DNA of 5,725 nucleotides, from NCBI GenBank assembly GCA_030147645.1, contig JASBUY010000340.1, positions 1 to 5,725 on the forward strand, in the 5' to 3' direction. The stretch comes from Aquabacter sp. (lineage in GTDB: Bacteria; Pseudomonadota; Alphaproteobacteria; Rhizobiales; Xanthobacteraceae). Numbering within the stretch: the stretch's first letter is position 1; each line of letters begins with the position of its first letter. Below the pieces are notes generated by a model that saw only the letters and a list, made by a program, of their open reading frames with translations, had not been told where the DNA came from and searched no databases. Shown in pieces: positions 1 through 5,725 of the stretch. The position numbers and the translations under genes are program-made.

Positions 1-13
1 CGCCACCGCGCGC

Positions 14-42
14 TTGCCACCGCGCCTTTGGGACCCAAGAAT
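14..42 (+). promoter_or_regulatory. Candidate sigma-70-type promoter for the response regulator
   Basis: TTGCCA at 14-19 matches the -35 consensus TTGACA at five of six positions. AAGAAT at 37-42 matches the -10 consensus TATAAT at four of six, and the spacer is 17 bases. Transcription would start near 49-50, giving a leader of about 46 bases before the preferred GTG at 96. This is pattern matching only; such matches arise by chance and the upstream gene is not in view. Confidence 0.3.
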
Positions 43-80
43 GGCGCAGCGTGATTCGCGGGCGCGTCAACCCGTACGCC

Positions 81-87
81 GAGGGGG
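81..87 (+). promoter_or_regulatory. Ribosome binding site that decides the regulator start
   Basis: The purine run GAGGGGG ends 8 bases before the GTG at 96, an ordinary Shine-Dalgarno distance. The alternative in-frame GTG at 51 has no purine-rich site in the preceding 15 bases. This favours the start at 96. Confidence 0.5.
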
Positions 88-95
88 ACAATCTG

Positions 96-770
96 GTGGG
101 AGACGAGGTCGCCAACGCCGTCCGGCTCGTCATCGCCGACGATCATCCTCTGTTCCGGGGCGCGCTGCGTGAGGCGGTGACCGCCCGTTATCCCTCCAGC
201 GAAATCCTGGAAGTCGGCACATTCGACGAACTGCACGCGCTGCTGGAGCGCGACAGCGAGTTCGACCTCGTGCTGCTGGACCTCACCATGCCGGGAGCGC
301 GGGGCTTTTCCGGGCTCATCTATCTGCGCGCCCAATATGCGGCGCTGCCGGTCGTGGTGGTTTCGGGCAATGAGGAGCCTGCGGTCATCCGCCGCTGCCT
401 CGATCTCGGCGCCTCAGGCTTCATCCCCAAGACCCTGTCCATCACCGGCATGCGCGACGCCGTGGCCGCCGTCATGGCAGGCGGCACCTGGGCGCCGGCG
501 GACATCAACCTCACCAGCAAGCAGGATGCGGAAGTGGATGCGGTCATCGGCCGGCTCGCCACCCTCACACCCCAGCAGGTGCGCGTGCTGATGATGCTGT
601 CGGAAGGCCGCCTCAACAAGCAGATCGCCTATGAGTTGTCGGTGTCCGAGGCGACCGTAAAGGCGCATGTCTCGGCCATTCTTCAGAAATTGGGCGTCGA
701 AAGCCGAACCCAGGCCGTGATCGCGGTGTCCAAGGTGGAGAGCGGCCTCTGGGCGCAGCCGCAGGGCTGA
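96..770 (+). CDS. LuxR/NarL-family response regulator (REC-HTH)
   Basis: This is a cytoplasmic two-component response regulator that should bind DNA when phosphorylated by a histidine kinase. The product has 224 residues, usual for the family. An N-terminal receiver domain (about 8-125) shows the acidic pair D15-D16 (in VIADDHPLF), the phospho-acceptor D62 (in LVLLDLTMPG), the switch serine S90 (VVVSG) and the conserved lysine K112 (FIPKT). After a linker, a LuxR-type helix-turn-helix fills about 157-213, from LTPQQ through NKQIAYELSVSEATVKAH to KLGVESRTQAV. All key phosphorylation residues are present, so it should be functional. GTG at 96 is chosen because of the ribosome binding site at 81-87. 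A GTG at 51 would add 15 residues, and the frame stays open to the left edge. Target genes are unknown and no kinase is visible. The ampG-like gene begins 49 bases downstream on the same strand, so co-transcription is possible. Confidence 0.93.
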   Translation: MGDEVANAVRLVIADDHPLFRGALREAVTARYPSSEILEVGTFDELHALLERDSEFDLVLLDLTMPGARGFSGLIYLRAQYAALPVVVVSGNEEPAVIRRCLDLGASGFIPKTLSITGMRDAVAAVMAGGTWAPADINLTSKQDAEVDAVIGRLATLTPQQVRVLMMLSEGRLNKQIAYELSVSEATVKAHVSAILQKLGVESRTQAVIAVSKVESGLWAQPQG

Positions 771-819
771 GCCGAACGCATCGCTCCGTCCACACCTTGC
801 AGGAGATGATGGCCGCCCC

Positions 820-2151
820 ATGAGCGCACCCGCCGCCGACCGCCCTTCTTCCCGCTTCGAGGCTTTGACGGTTTATCTGCGTCCCAGCGTCCTGGTGGTG
901 ATCCTGCTCGGCTTCTCGTCGGGCCTGCCCCTGGCGCTCACCGGCACCACGCTTTCGGTCTGGATGACGGAGGCGGGCGTCAATCTCGGCACCATCGGCC
1001 TGTTTTCGCTGGTGGGCCTGCCCTACACGCTCAAATTCCTCTGGGCGCCGGTGGTGGACGCCATCGACGTGCCGCTGCTCTCCCGCCTGCTCGGCCGGCG
1101 GCGCGGCTGGCTGCTCGCCACCCAATTGGCCCTCATCGCCGCCATTCTGTTCCTCGGCATCCAAGACCCATCCCGCGCGCCGCTCCTGGTGGCGCTGGGC
1201 GCGGTCTTGCTCGCCTTCGCTTCCGCCACCCAGGACATCGTGGTGGACGCCTTCCGCGTGGAGCGCCTGGATACATCTGAACAGGCGGCCGGCATGGCGG
1301 GGTATGTGGCCGCCTATCGGATCGGCATGCTGGTTTCGGGCGCCGGCGTCATCGCCATCGTCGCCCTGGTGGAAGGGCTTGGAATCGCGCGCGACTCCGT
1401 CTGGTTCTGGGGCTATGTGGCGGCGGCGGGCTTCATGGGGGTCGGCATTCTCGCAACCCTGATCGCCAGGGAGCCAGACCCGCCGCCGGCGCGCGACGGG
1501 GCCGGCAAGGGGGCTCTCGCCCGCGTGGCCTCCACCGCCTATGGCGCCTTCGCGGAATTCCTGTCCCGCCCGCAGGCGGTGACCATCCTGCTGTTCGTGC
1601 TGTTGTACAAGTTCGCCGATGCCTTTGCCGGCGTGCTCACCGCGCCCTTCGTCATCGCCATCGGCTTCGACAAGGCGACCTATGCGGCCATCGTGAAGGG
1701 CGTGGGGCTCGCCGCCGCCCTCGCCGGCGGCTTTGCGGGCGGGGCCATGGCGCGCGCGCTTCCTCTGATCACCTGCCTGTGGATCGGCGGCGTGCTCCAG
1801 ATGCTGTCCAACCTGGTCTTTTCCGCCCAGGCGATGATTGGCGTAAACGTGCCCTTCCTCACCGGCGCGATCATCGTGGAGAATTTCTGCGGCGCCATCG
1901 GCACGGTGATCTTCGTCGCCTACCTCTCCGCTCTGTGCGGCGCGCGCGCACACACCGCGACCCAATATGCCCTGCTGACCGCCTTGACCGCCGTTGGGCG
2001 CACCTTCCTCGCCTCAGGCGGCGGGTTCGTGGCGGAGGCGACGGGCTGGCCGCTCTTCTTCGTCATCACGACCCTCGCCGGCATCCCCGGCCTGCTTTTG
2101 CTCGCCTGGCTCCAGATGCGCGGGCATTTTGCCGACACCCGGTCCTCCTGA
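820..2151 (+). CDS. ampG: AmpG-like muropeptide permease (MFS transporter)
   Basis: AmpG is an inner-membrane, proton-driven carrier that imports GlcNAc-anhydroMurNAc (peptides) released during cell-wall turnover; in species with AmpR and AmpC this also feeds beta-lactamase induction. The 443-residue product is hydrophobic throughout and has family hallmarks: FSSGLPLAL near 32-40, WMTEAG at 48-53, the loop KFLWAPVVD (72-80) followed by RRRGW (93-97), and SATQDIVVDAFRVE (135-148) with acidic D139 and D143, then YRIGMLVSG (166-174). A charged, proline-rich loop at about 217-245 separates two six-helix halves. E. coli AmpG is longer (491 residues, with extra C-terminal helices), so this is the short, probably 12-helix form. 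ATG 820 is the only sensible start in frame, but its nearest AGGAG (801-805) lies 14 bases away, which is long and may mean modest translation. No ampR or beta-lactamase gene is visible. The exact substrate is inferred from family; a related PAT-family transporter is the alternative. Confidence 0.87.
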   Translation: MSAPAADRPSSRFEALTVYLRPSVLVVILLGFSSGLPLALTGTTLSVWMTEAGVNLGTIGLFSLVGLPYTLKFLWAPVVDAIDVPLLSRLLGRRRGWLLATQLALIAAILFLGIQDPSRAPLLVALGAVLLAFASATQDIVVDAFRVERLDTSEQAAGMAGYVAAYRIGMLVSGAGVIAIVALVEGLGIARDSVWFWGYVAAAGFMGVGILATLIAREPDPPPARDGAGKGALARVASTAYGAFAEFLSRPQAVTILLFVLLYKFADAFAGVLTAPFVIAIGFDKATYAAIVKGVGLAAALAGGFAGGAMARALPLITCLWIGGVLQMLSNLVFSAQAMIGVNVPFLTGAIIVENFCGAIGTVIFVAYLSALCGARAHTATQYALLTALTAVGRTFLASGGGFVAEATGWPLFFVITTLAGIPGLLLLAWLQMRGHFADTRSS

Positions 2152-2179
2152 GCCTGCCCCGGACGGAGGCCGGCTCAGG
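2147..2179. terminator. Inverted repeat between convergent genes, possible two-way terminator
   Basis: CCTGAGCC (2147-2154) and GGCTCAGG (2172-2179) form a perfect 8-bp stem around a 17-base loop. The stem includes the ampG stop codon and ends 3 bases before the last base of the opposing gene. A second, overlapping GC-rich stem pairs GGCCGGC (2168-2174) with GCCGGCC (2187-2193). Neither is followed by a T-run on either strand, so neither is a classical intrinsic terminator. Position between converging genes is the main support. Confidence 0.3.
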
Positions 2180-2181
2180 CG

Positions 2182-2634
2182 TCAGGGCCGGCCCCATCTC
2201 GGCTGTGAGAAATAGAGCAGGACCAGCGACAACGGTATCATGATATGATCCAGGATCTTGCCCGGAGGGGCACTGGTCACGTCCAGCGGGCGAAAATGGC
2301 CCAGCAGATACCGCCCGGAATATTCCACGAACATAAGCAGGAGAAAGAGCGGAATAAGGGCGCGGTACCGCGTCAGCGCGATCACGTAAAGAATGGCGAC
2401 AATCAGCTGCGAGAGACCCCAGAGCGCGAACACGAAAATCACCGCCTGCCCCGCCTGGATGGGGGTGAAAGTGCTCAATGGAATATGCGCCACGGACTGC
2501 GCGCCGCCATCGGGCGCAAGCATATGGAATAAACTGCGCCCGATTGTCGTGAGGGTGATCAGGGCGAACAGCGCGACCACCACCCGATGGCCGGGAAAGT
2601 GATTGTCGATGCGCTCCGGCAAAATCCACGACAT
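2182..2634 (-). CDS. Small four-helix membrane protein of unknown function
   Basis: I do not recognise this family. The 150-residue product, starting MSWILPERIDNHF, has four likely membrane segments at about 18-39, 62-87, 91-111 and 129-142. Its loops are short, and there is no cleavable signal or cofactor motif. A charged, glycine-containing stretch, VEYSGRY (103-109), ends the third segment, and a proline-rich loop (115-126) precedes the fourth. The frame stays open far upstream into the holA region, but that extension is arginine/glycine-rich and shadows the end of holA. AGGAGG at 2645-2640, 5 bases before ATG 2634, fixes the start. It lies 113 bases after holA in the same direction, so it may be read through from that operon or have its own promoter; I saw no convincing one. 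By hand count, 2341-2580 is 60% GC (145 of 240) against 70% for a holA segment of the same size, which may indicate relaxed codon use or acquisition. Confidence 0.75.
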   Translation of the reverse strand: MSWILPERIDNHFPGHRVVVALFALITLTTIGRSLFHMLAPDGGAQSVAHIPLSTFTPIQAGQAVIFVFALWGLSQLIVAILYVIALTRYRALIPLFLLLMFVEYSGRYLLGHFRPLDVTSAPPGKILDHIMIPLSLVLLYFSQPRWGRP

Positions 2635-2639
2635 GCGCC

Positions 2640-2645
2640 CCTCCT
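2640..2645 (-). promoter_or_regulatory. Ribosome binding site of the small membrane protein
   Basis: Read on the minus strand this is AGGAGG, the full Shine-Dalgarno core, with 5 bases before the ATG at 2634. It is the strongest ribosome binding site in the window and rules out the longer upstream-extended reading frame. Confidence 0.7.
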
Positions 2646-2740
2646 CGGCTGCAGGCTCAGAACCGCAAGGTCCCCTGCGTCCAATAGGCCCCCAACTACC
2701 GGGATAGGGTATGGCACAAAGTGGCCGAATCCAACGCCAT

Positions 2741-2757
2741 CGCCGCCTCAGGCGGCG
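2741..2757 (-). terminator. Hairpin with the holA stop codon as its loop
   Basis: On the minus strand CGCCGCC, TGA, GGCGGCG forms a perfect 7-bp all-GC stem with a 3-base loop, and the loop is exactly the holA stop codon (2750-2748). The downstream bases contain scattered Ts but no run, so it does not fit the classical intrinsic terminator. It could stabilise or attenuate the transcript 3' of holA, or be chance in GC-rich alanine/arginine codons. Confidence 0.3.
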
Positions 2758-3773
2758 TCCCGGCGGCGGGCGGCGATGCGCAGAACCGTACGCTCCGCAA
2801 TGGCGTCGGCCAGTGCCGGCGTGCGGCGGCAGGCAAGGATCGCCTCGTCCGCGAGCAGCAAAGCGCGCAAGCATTGTCCGGCGGAAAAGCTCCGCAGCGC
2901 GCGCTCCAGATGGGGCTTGCGGGAGAAATGAACCGCCGGTTTCTGCTGCTCAATGACCTTCTCGATGCTGGCGCCATTCTCCACAGCGAGCGCCATCTGG
3001 TGGAGGGATGAGAGGCCGCGCAAAAGCGCGCCCAGGACCGCATCCGCCCGCGTCGCCGCGCCTTGCGCCTTGGCGAGCGCAGCGGCCGCCGCGCGGGCAT
3101 TGCCGGCGAGCGTCGCATCCACAACATCGTCCAGCGCCAAAGCGGAGGCATCGCCCACGATGAGGCGGACATCATCCAGCGTCACGCGCCCCTGGCCCTG
3201 CGCATAGAGCGCAAGCTTGGCGATCTCGCCACGCGAGGCGAGCCGGTCGCCGCCGATCAGCGAGACCAGGAGGTCCTTGGCGTCGCGGTCAATGGACAGG
3301 CCGGCCTCCGCCAGCATGGTATCCACGAGGCGGGCGAGGTCGCGCTCGCCGTCCGCATAGCAAGGCACCGCCAGCGCCGCCTTGCTGGCTTCGCACAGGG
3401 TGCGCAGGGGGGCCCCGCGCTTCAGATCGCCCGCCTCGATCACCACCAGCGCGTCGCACGGCTCGGCGAGCAGCGGCTCCAGCGCGGGCACGATGTTGCG
3501 GCTTCCGGCGCGCACCCAGACCACACGCTCGCCGCCGAACAGCCCGATGGTGCGCGTCTCGTCCATGAGGCGACGGGGATCGGACGCGATCTCATCGCCC
3601 TCAAGGCGAACGACGGCGAAGGGGTCCGCCGTATCCGGCACAGCTCGCTTCACCACGGCGGCCGCGCGCTCGCGCACCAGACCCACATCCGGGCCGAACA
3701 GCAGGATCACCGGATGCTTGCCGTCACGCTTGAAGAGCGCGGTCTCGGCATCGGCGGGGCGCACCGCCACCAT
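2748..3773 (-). CDS. holA: DNA polymerase III subunit delta
   Basis: HolA is the clamp-loader subunit that binds and opens the beta sliding clamp so it can be placed on primed DNA at the replication fork. The 341-residue product is normal for the family. The N-terminal AAA+-like domain begins with VILLFGPDVGLVRERA (22-37), which, as expected for delta, lacks a working Walker A motif. GLFGGERVV at 77-85 sits where E. coli delta carries its clamp-binding element, with L78-F79 matching the key Leu-Phe pair. The conserved segment GGDRLASRGEIAKLALY (174-190) marks the second domain, and an alanine-rich helical C-terminal collar domain follows (about 210-341). ATG 3773 is preceded by AAGGAG at 3788-3783 with 9 bases of spacing. 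The start lies 24 bases after the lptE stop, so it is probably co-transcribed with leuS and lptE. The TGA stop forms the loop of a hairpin. Confidence 0.95.
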   Translation of the reverse strand: MVAVRPADAETALFKRDGKHPVILLFGPDVGLVRERAAAVVKRAVPDTADPFAVVRLEGDEIASDPRRLMDETRTIGLFGGERVVWVRAGSRNIVPALEPLLAEPCDALVVIEAGDLKRGAPLRTLCEASKAALAVPCYADGERDLARLVDTMLAEAGLSIDRDAKDLLVSLIGGDRLASRGEIAKLALYAQGQGRVTLDDVRLIVGDASALALDDVVDATLAGNARAAAAALAKAQGAATRADAVLGALLRGLSSLHQMALAVENGASIEKVIEQQKPAVHFSRKPHLERALRSFSAGQCLRALLLADEAILACRRTPALADAIAERTVLRIAARRRDAA

Positions 3774-3797
3774 GGCAGGCGTCTCCTTCCGCCGAGC

Positions 3798-4355
3798 TTA
3801 GCTGCCCGGCTGCTTCACGAAATAAGCGGCGAGCTGGGACTTCACCATTTCCGCCAGGGTGCCCCCGGCCCGCTTCTCGGCGTCGCGGGTGGCGCTGTAA
3901 TTGGCGAAGCGCTGCTGGCTCACGTCGATGGAGGCGGAGGCTGCGGCGGATCCCTTGGTAACCGGGCCTTTGCTCTCCTCGCCCGTCCGCATCAACTGCC
4001 ATTCGGCGGAGACGCGCACCACCTTGGCTTCCGGCAGGCCGGACGAGGTGTTCACGATGGCATAGGTCGAGGTGGACTTGACCTTCATGAAGAGCTTGTA
4101 GGGCGCGCCGGCCGGATTGCCCGCGCCGCCCGTCAGATCGAAGATGAGGTCGTTGCGAAACTCGTTCCCGAGTTCGCCTTCGATCCGCACCACTTCGATA
4201 TTGGACAGCTTGTCCTTCAGCCCCGGCCCCGCTTCCGTTGTGCCGGTGGCATACATGGGCTGGAAGCAGCCGCCGAGCGCCAGGCCCAAGGCGAGCACGG
4301 GTGCAAGACGCAGGAAGGAACGGCGGGCGGGCGCAGCGCGGTCAGGCGACAACAT
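3798..4355 (-). CDS. lptE: LPS-assembly lipoprotein LptE
   Basis: LptE is the outer-membrane lipoprotein that plugs and supports the LptD barrel, through which LPS is inserted into the outer leaflet. The 185-residue product begins with a lipoprotein signal: basic N-region, hydrophobic segment [13 protein letters not shown] (17-29) and lipobox LGGC with C30 as the lipidated cysteine, then FQPMYA, close to the CGFQPLY pattern common in LptE. Residue +2 is Phe, not Asp, which suits outer-membrane sorting. The mature part has the family's beta-rich style ([19 protein letters not shown] near 52-70) and a helical C-terminus. The signal also contains A-RRSFLR (10-16), resembling a Tat twin-arginine motif, which is unusual because LptE is normally Sec-exported. 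ATG 4355 overlaps the leuS end by 14 bases, and its AGAGGA site (4367-4362, 6 bases of spacing) lies inside leuS, so translational coupling is likely. Sequence conservation in LptE is low, so the call rests on signal, size and neighbours together. Confidence 0.92.
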   Translation of the reverse strand: MLSPDRAAPARRSFLRLAPVLALGLALGGCFQPMYATGTTEAGPGLKDKLSNIEVVRIEGELGNEFRNDLIFDLTGGAGNPAGAPYKLFMKVKSTSTYAIVNTSSGLPEAKVVRVSAEWQLMRTGEESKGPVTKGSAAASASIDVSQQRFANYSATRDAEKRAGGTLAEMVKSQLAAYFVKQPGS

Positions 4356-5725
4356 TCACGATCCTCTGTGGAACCACGATGATACGCTTCGGCGGGCGTC
4401 CGTCGAGTGCGCGCTGGACGCTCTCCATCGCGAGCACGGCGGCTTCCACCTGCGCCGGCGTGAAGGAGAGCGGGACTTCGATATCGTCTCGCTTGCGGCC
4501 ATTGATCTGGATCGGCAGCGTGACGGTATCACGCTTGAGCAGAGCGGGATCCGCCTGCGGCCACCCAGCCTCGGCGGCGAGCCCGTCATGGCCGAGCGCC
4601 ACCCAGCATTCCTCGGCGAGGTGCGGCACCATGGGGCCGACCACGCGGGCGAGGAAGTCGGCCGCCTCGCGCAAGGCGAAATCCAGCCCCTCTCCGGTCC
4701 CACCCGCGCGCGCTGCCGCGATCGCCGTCCCGAAGGCGTTGGCGAATTCATGCACATGGGCCACGGCAACGTTGAAGCGCAGCCGCTCCACATCGTCGGC
4801 CACCGTTGCCGCCAGCGCGTGGGCGGCCCGGCGCAAGGCCATCGCCTCGGAGCCGAAGGCGGAGGGCGCCGGGGTGCCGGCCGGGGCGCCGAGTTCGACT
4901 GCCTCTGTGACCAGACGCCAGACGCGCTGCACGAAGCGCCAAGCGCCCTCGATGCCGGCCTGCGTCCATTCGCTGTCGCGCTCGGGCGGGGTGTCGGAAA
5001 GCATGAACCAGCGGGCGCAGTCCACGCCATAGGTGTCCGCCACCACTTCCGGGGGCACCACATTCCGCTTGGACTTGGACATCTTCTCGGGCGGGCCGAC
5101 CACCACGTCCTCGCCGGTGTCGATCTTCACCGCCTTGCCGTTGCCGAGGAGCTTCACCTCCTCGGGGAAGAGCCACTTGCCCTCGGTGTCCTTGTAGGTC
5201 TCGTGGACGATCATGCCCTGGGTGAACAGGCCAGCGAAGGGCTCGGTCACATCCACCCGCCCGCAGGCCTTCAGCGCTCGCGTGAAGAAGCGCGAATAGA
5301 GCAGGTGCAGGATCGCATGCTCGATACCGCCGATATATTGATCCACCGGCAGCCAATGGGCGACCGCCGCCTTATCCAGCGGGCGGGCGGCATCGTCGCT
5401 GGCATAGCGCAGATAATACCAGGATGAGTCGACGAACGTGTCCATGGTGTCCGTCTCGCGATGCGCCGGGGCGCCGCATTTCGGGCACGGCACGTCGCGC
5501 CAGGCCTTCGCCCGGTCGAGCGGATTGCCGGGCCGGTCGAAGGTCACGTCGTCGGGCAGCTTCACGGGAAGCTCGTCCCGCGGCACCGGAACCGGGCCGC
5601 AGGCGGCGCAATGGATGATCGGGATTGGGCAACCCCAATAGCGCTGGCGCGAAATGCCCCAGTCGCGCAGGCGGAAATTCACCCGGCGCGTCGCCTGCGG
5701 CTCACCGTCCACGCGGAAGCGCTCC
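4342..5725 (-). CDS. leuS: Leucyl-tRNA synthetase, C-terminal half (partial)
   Basis: LeuRS charges tRNA-Leu with leucine using ATP, in the cytoplasm. Only the last 460 residues are visible; the frame is open through the right edge, so the true start, the HIGH motif and most of the editing domain lie outside. The fragment opens at the return to the catalytic core: [12 protein letters not shown] (fragment 20-31), four cysteines as CAAC (39/42) and CPKC (80/83) that could hold zinc, then [13 protein letters not shown] (92-104) and [17 protein letters not shown]. The ATP-binding KMSKS loop is intact at 214-218 (bases 5085-5071). The helical anticodon-binding domain follows, and the C-terminal domain ends in [12 protein letters not shown]. 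It resembles full bacterial LeuRS without frameshifts. The TGA stop (4344-4342) lies inside the start of lptE. A GTG at 5712 is an internal valine, not the start. Confidence 0.98.
   Translation of the reverse strand, partial: ERFRVDGEPQATRRVNFRLRDWGISRQRYWGCPIPIIHCAACGPVPVPRDELPVKLPDDVTFDRPGNPLDRAKAWRDVPCPKCGAPAHRETDTMDTFVDSSWYYLRYASDDAARPLDKAAVAHWLPVDQYIGGIEHAILHLLYSRFFTRALKACGRVDVTEPFAGLFTQGMIVHETYKDTEGKWLFPEEVKLLGNGKAVKIDTGEDVVVGPPEKMSKSKRNVVPPEVVADTYGVDCARWFMLSDTPPERDSEWTQAGIEGAWRFVQRVWRLVTEAVELGAPAGTPAPSAFGSEAMALRRAAHALAATVADDVERLRFNVAVAHVHEFANAFGTAIAAARAGGTGEGLDFALREAADFLARVVGPMVPHLAEECWVALGHDGLAAEAGWPQADPALLKRDTVTLPIQINGRKRDDIEVPLSFTPAQVEAAVLAMESVQRALDGRPPKRIIVVPQRIVNVVA

Noticed and set aside
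2..25. Ten-base direct repeat GCCACCGCGC at 2-11 and 16-25
   Set aside because: Only two copies of a GC-rich word at the window edge; not enough to call a repeat or an operator.
806..823. Five-codon mini-frame ATGATGGCCGCCCCATGA overlapping the ampG start, considered as a leader peptide
   Set aside because: AGGAG directly abuts its first ATG, too close for good initiation, and the peptide (MMAAP) has no regulatory codon run. Chance is the simpler explanation.
613..1965. Long open frame of 450 codons on the minus strand opposite ampG
   Set aside because: It is a product of high GC and codon bias in ampG. The translation is rich in Gly, Arg, His and Glu, with no recognisable domain, while the plus strand encodes a clear AmpG.
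2236..2245. Palindrome TATCATGATA inside the small membrane protein gene, considered as an operator
   Set aside because: It lies within the 3' coding part, away from any promoter, and a 10-base palindrome of this kind is expected by chance.
2011..2757. Thirteen-base word GCCTCAGGCGGCG shared by 2011-2023 and 2745-2757, considered as a dispersed repeat
   Set aside because: One copy is inside ampG coding sequence and has only part of the second copy's hairpin. Two copies of a GC-rich word do not support a repeat family.
2182..2874. Longer, 230-residue version of the small membrane protein
   Set aside because: The extra 80 N-terminal residues are Arg/Gly/Pro-rich, overlap the end of holA in another frame and lack a ribosome binding site. 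ATG 2634 has a perfect one.
3063..4382. Open frame of 439 codons on the plus strand opposite holA and lptE
   Set aside because: It runs antisense across two well-supported genes and their junction, and has a low-complexity His/Arg/Gly-rich translation with no family motif.
4117..5427. Open frame of 436 codons on the plus strand opposite lptE and leuS
   Set aside because: It is antisense to the leuS catalytic and anticodon-binding regions and to the first part of lptE. It is a shadow frame of GC-rich coding DNA.

Overview
The window looks like ordinary chromosomal DNA from a GC-rich, Gram-negative alphaproteobacterium. The order leuS-lptE-holA is a familiar alphaproteobacterial housekeeping block, and the style of the proteins (HolA opening with MVAV, a short AmpG) would suit the Hyphomicrobiales, perhaps the Xanthobacteraceae. 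The family-level guess is inference and was not checked. An LPS-assembly lipoprotein implies an LPS-bearing outer membrane. I see no RNA gene, insertion sequence, CRISPR array, phage gene or attachment site.

Layout: two convergent gene groups meet at about 2150-2185. On the left, plus strand, a LuxR/NarL-type response regulator (best start GTG at 96) is followed after 49 bases by an AmpG-like muropeptide permease (820-2151). On the right, minus strand and read right to left, lie the C-terminal half of leucyl-tRNA synthetase (enters from the right edge, ends at 4342), lptE (4355-3798, overlapping leuS by 14 bases), holA (3773-2748, 24 bases after lptE) and, after a 113-base gap, a small four-helix membrane protein of unknown function (2634-2182). 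Coding density is high and no gap exceeds about 115 bases.

How the genes work together: leuS, lptE and holA serve translation, outer-membrane LPS assembly and replication-clamp loading. Their overlap or close spacing and good ribosome binding sites suggest one transcript with coupled translation. The response regulator and AmpG may be co-transcribed, but no histidine kinase, ampR or beta-lactamase gene is visible to explain the pairing. The small membrane protein has clearly lower GC than its neighbours and is the least understood gene here.

I did not find convincing evidence of a new biological system. The points most worth a second look are the uncharacterised membrane protein, a Tat-like twin-arginine motif in the LptE lipoprotein signal, a perfect hairpin whose loop is the holA stop codon, and the regulator-AmpG pairing.
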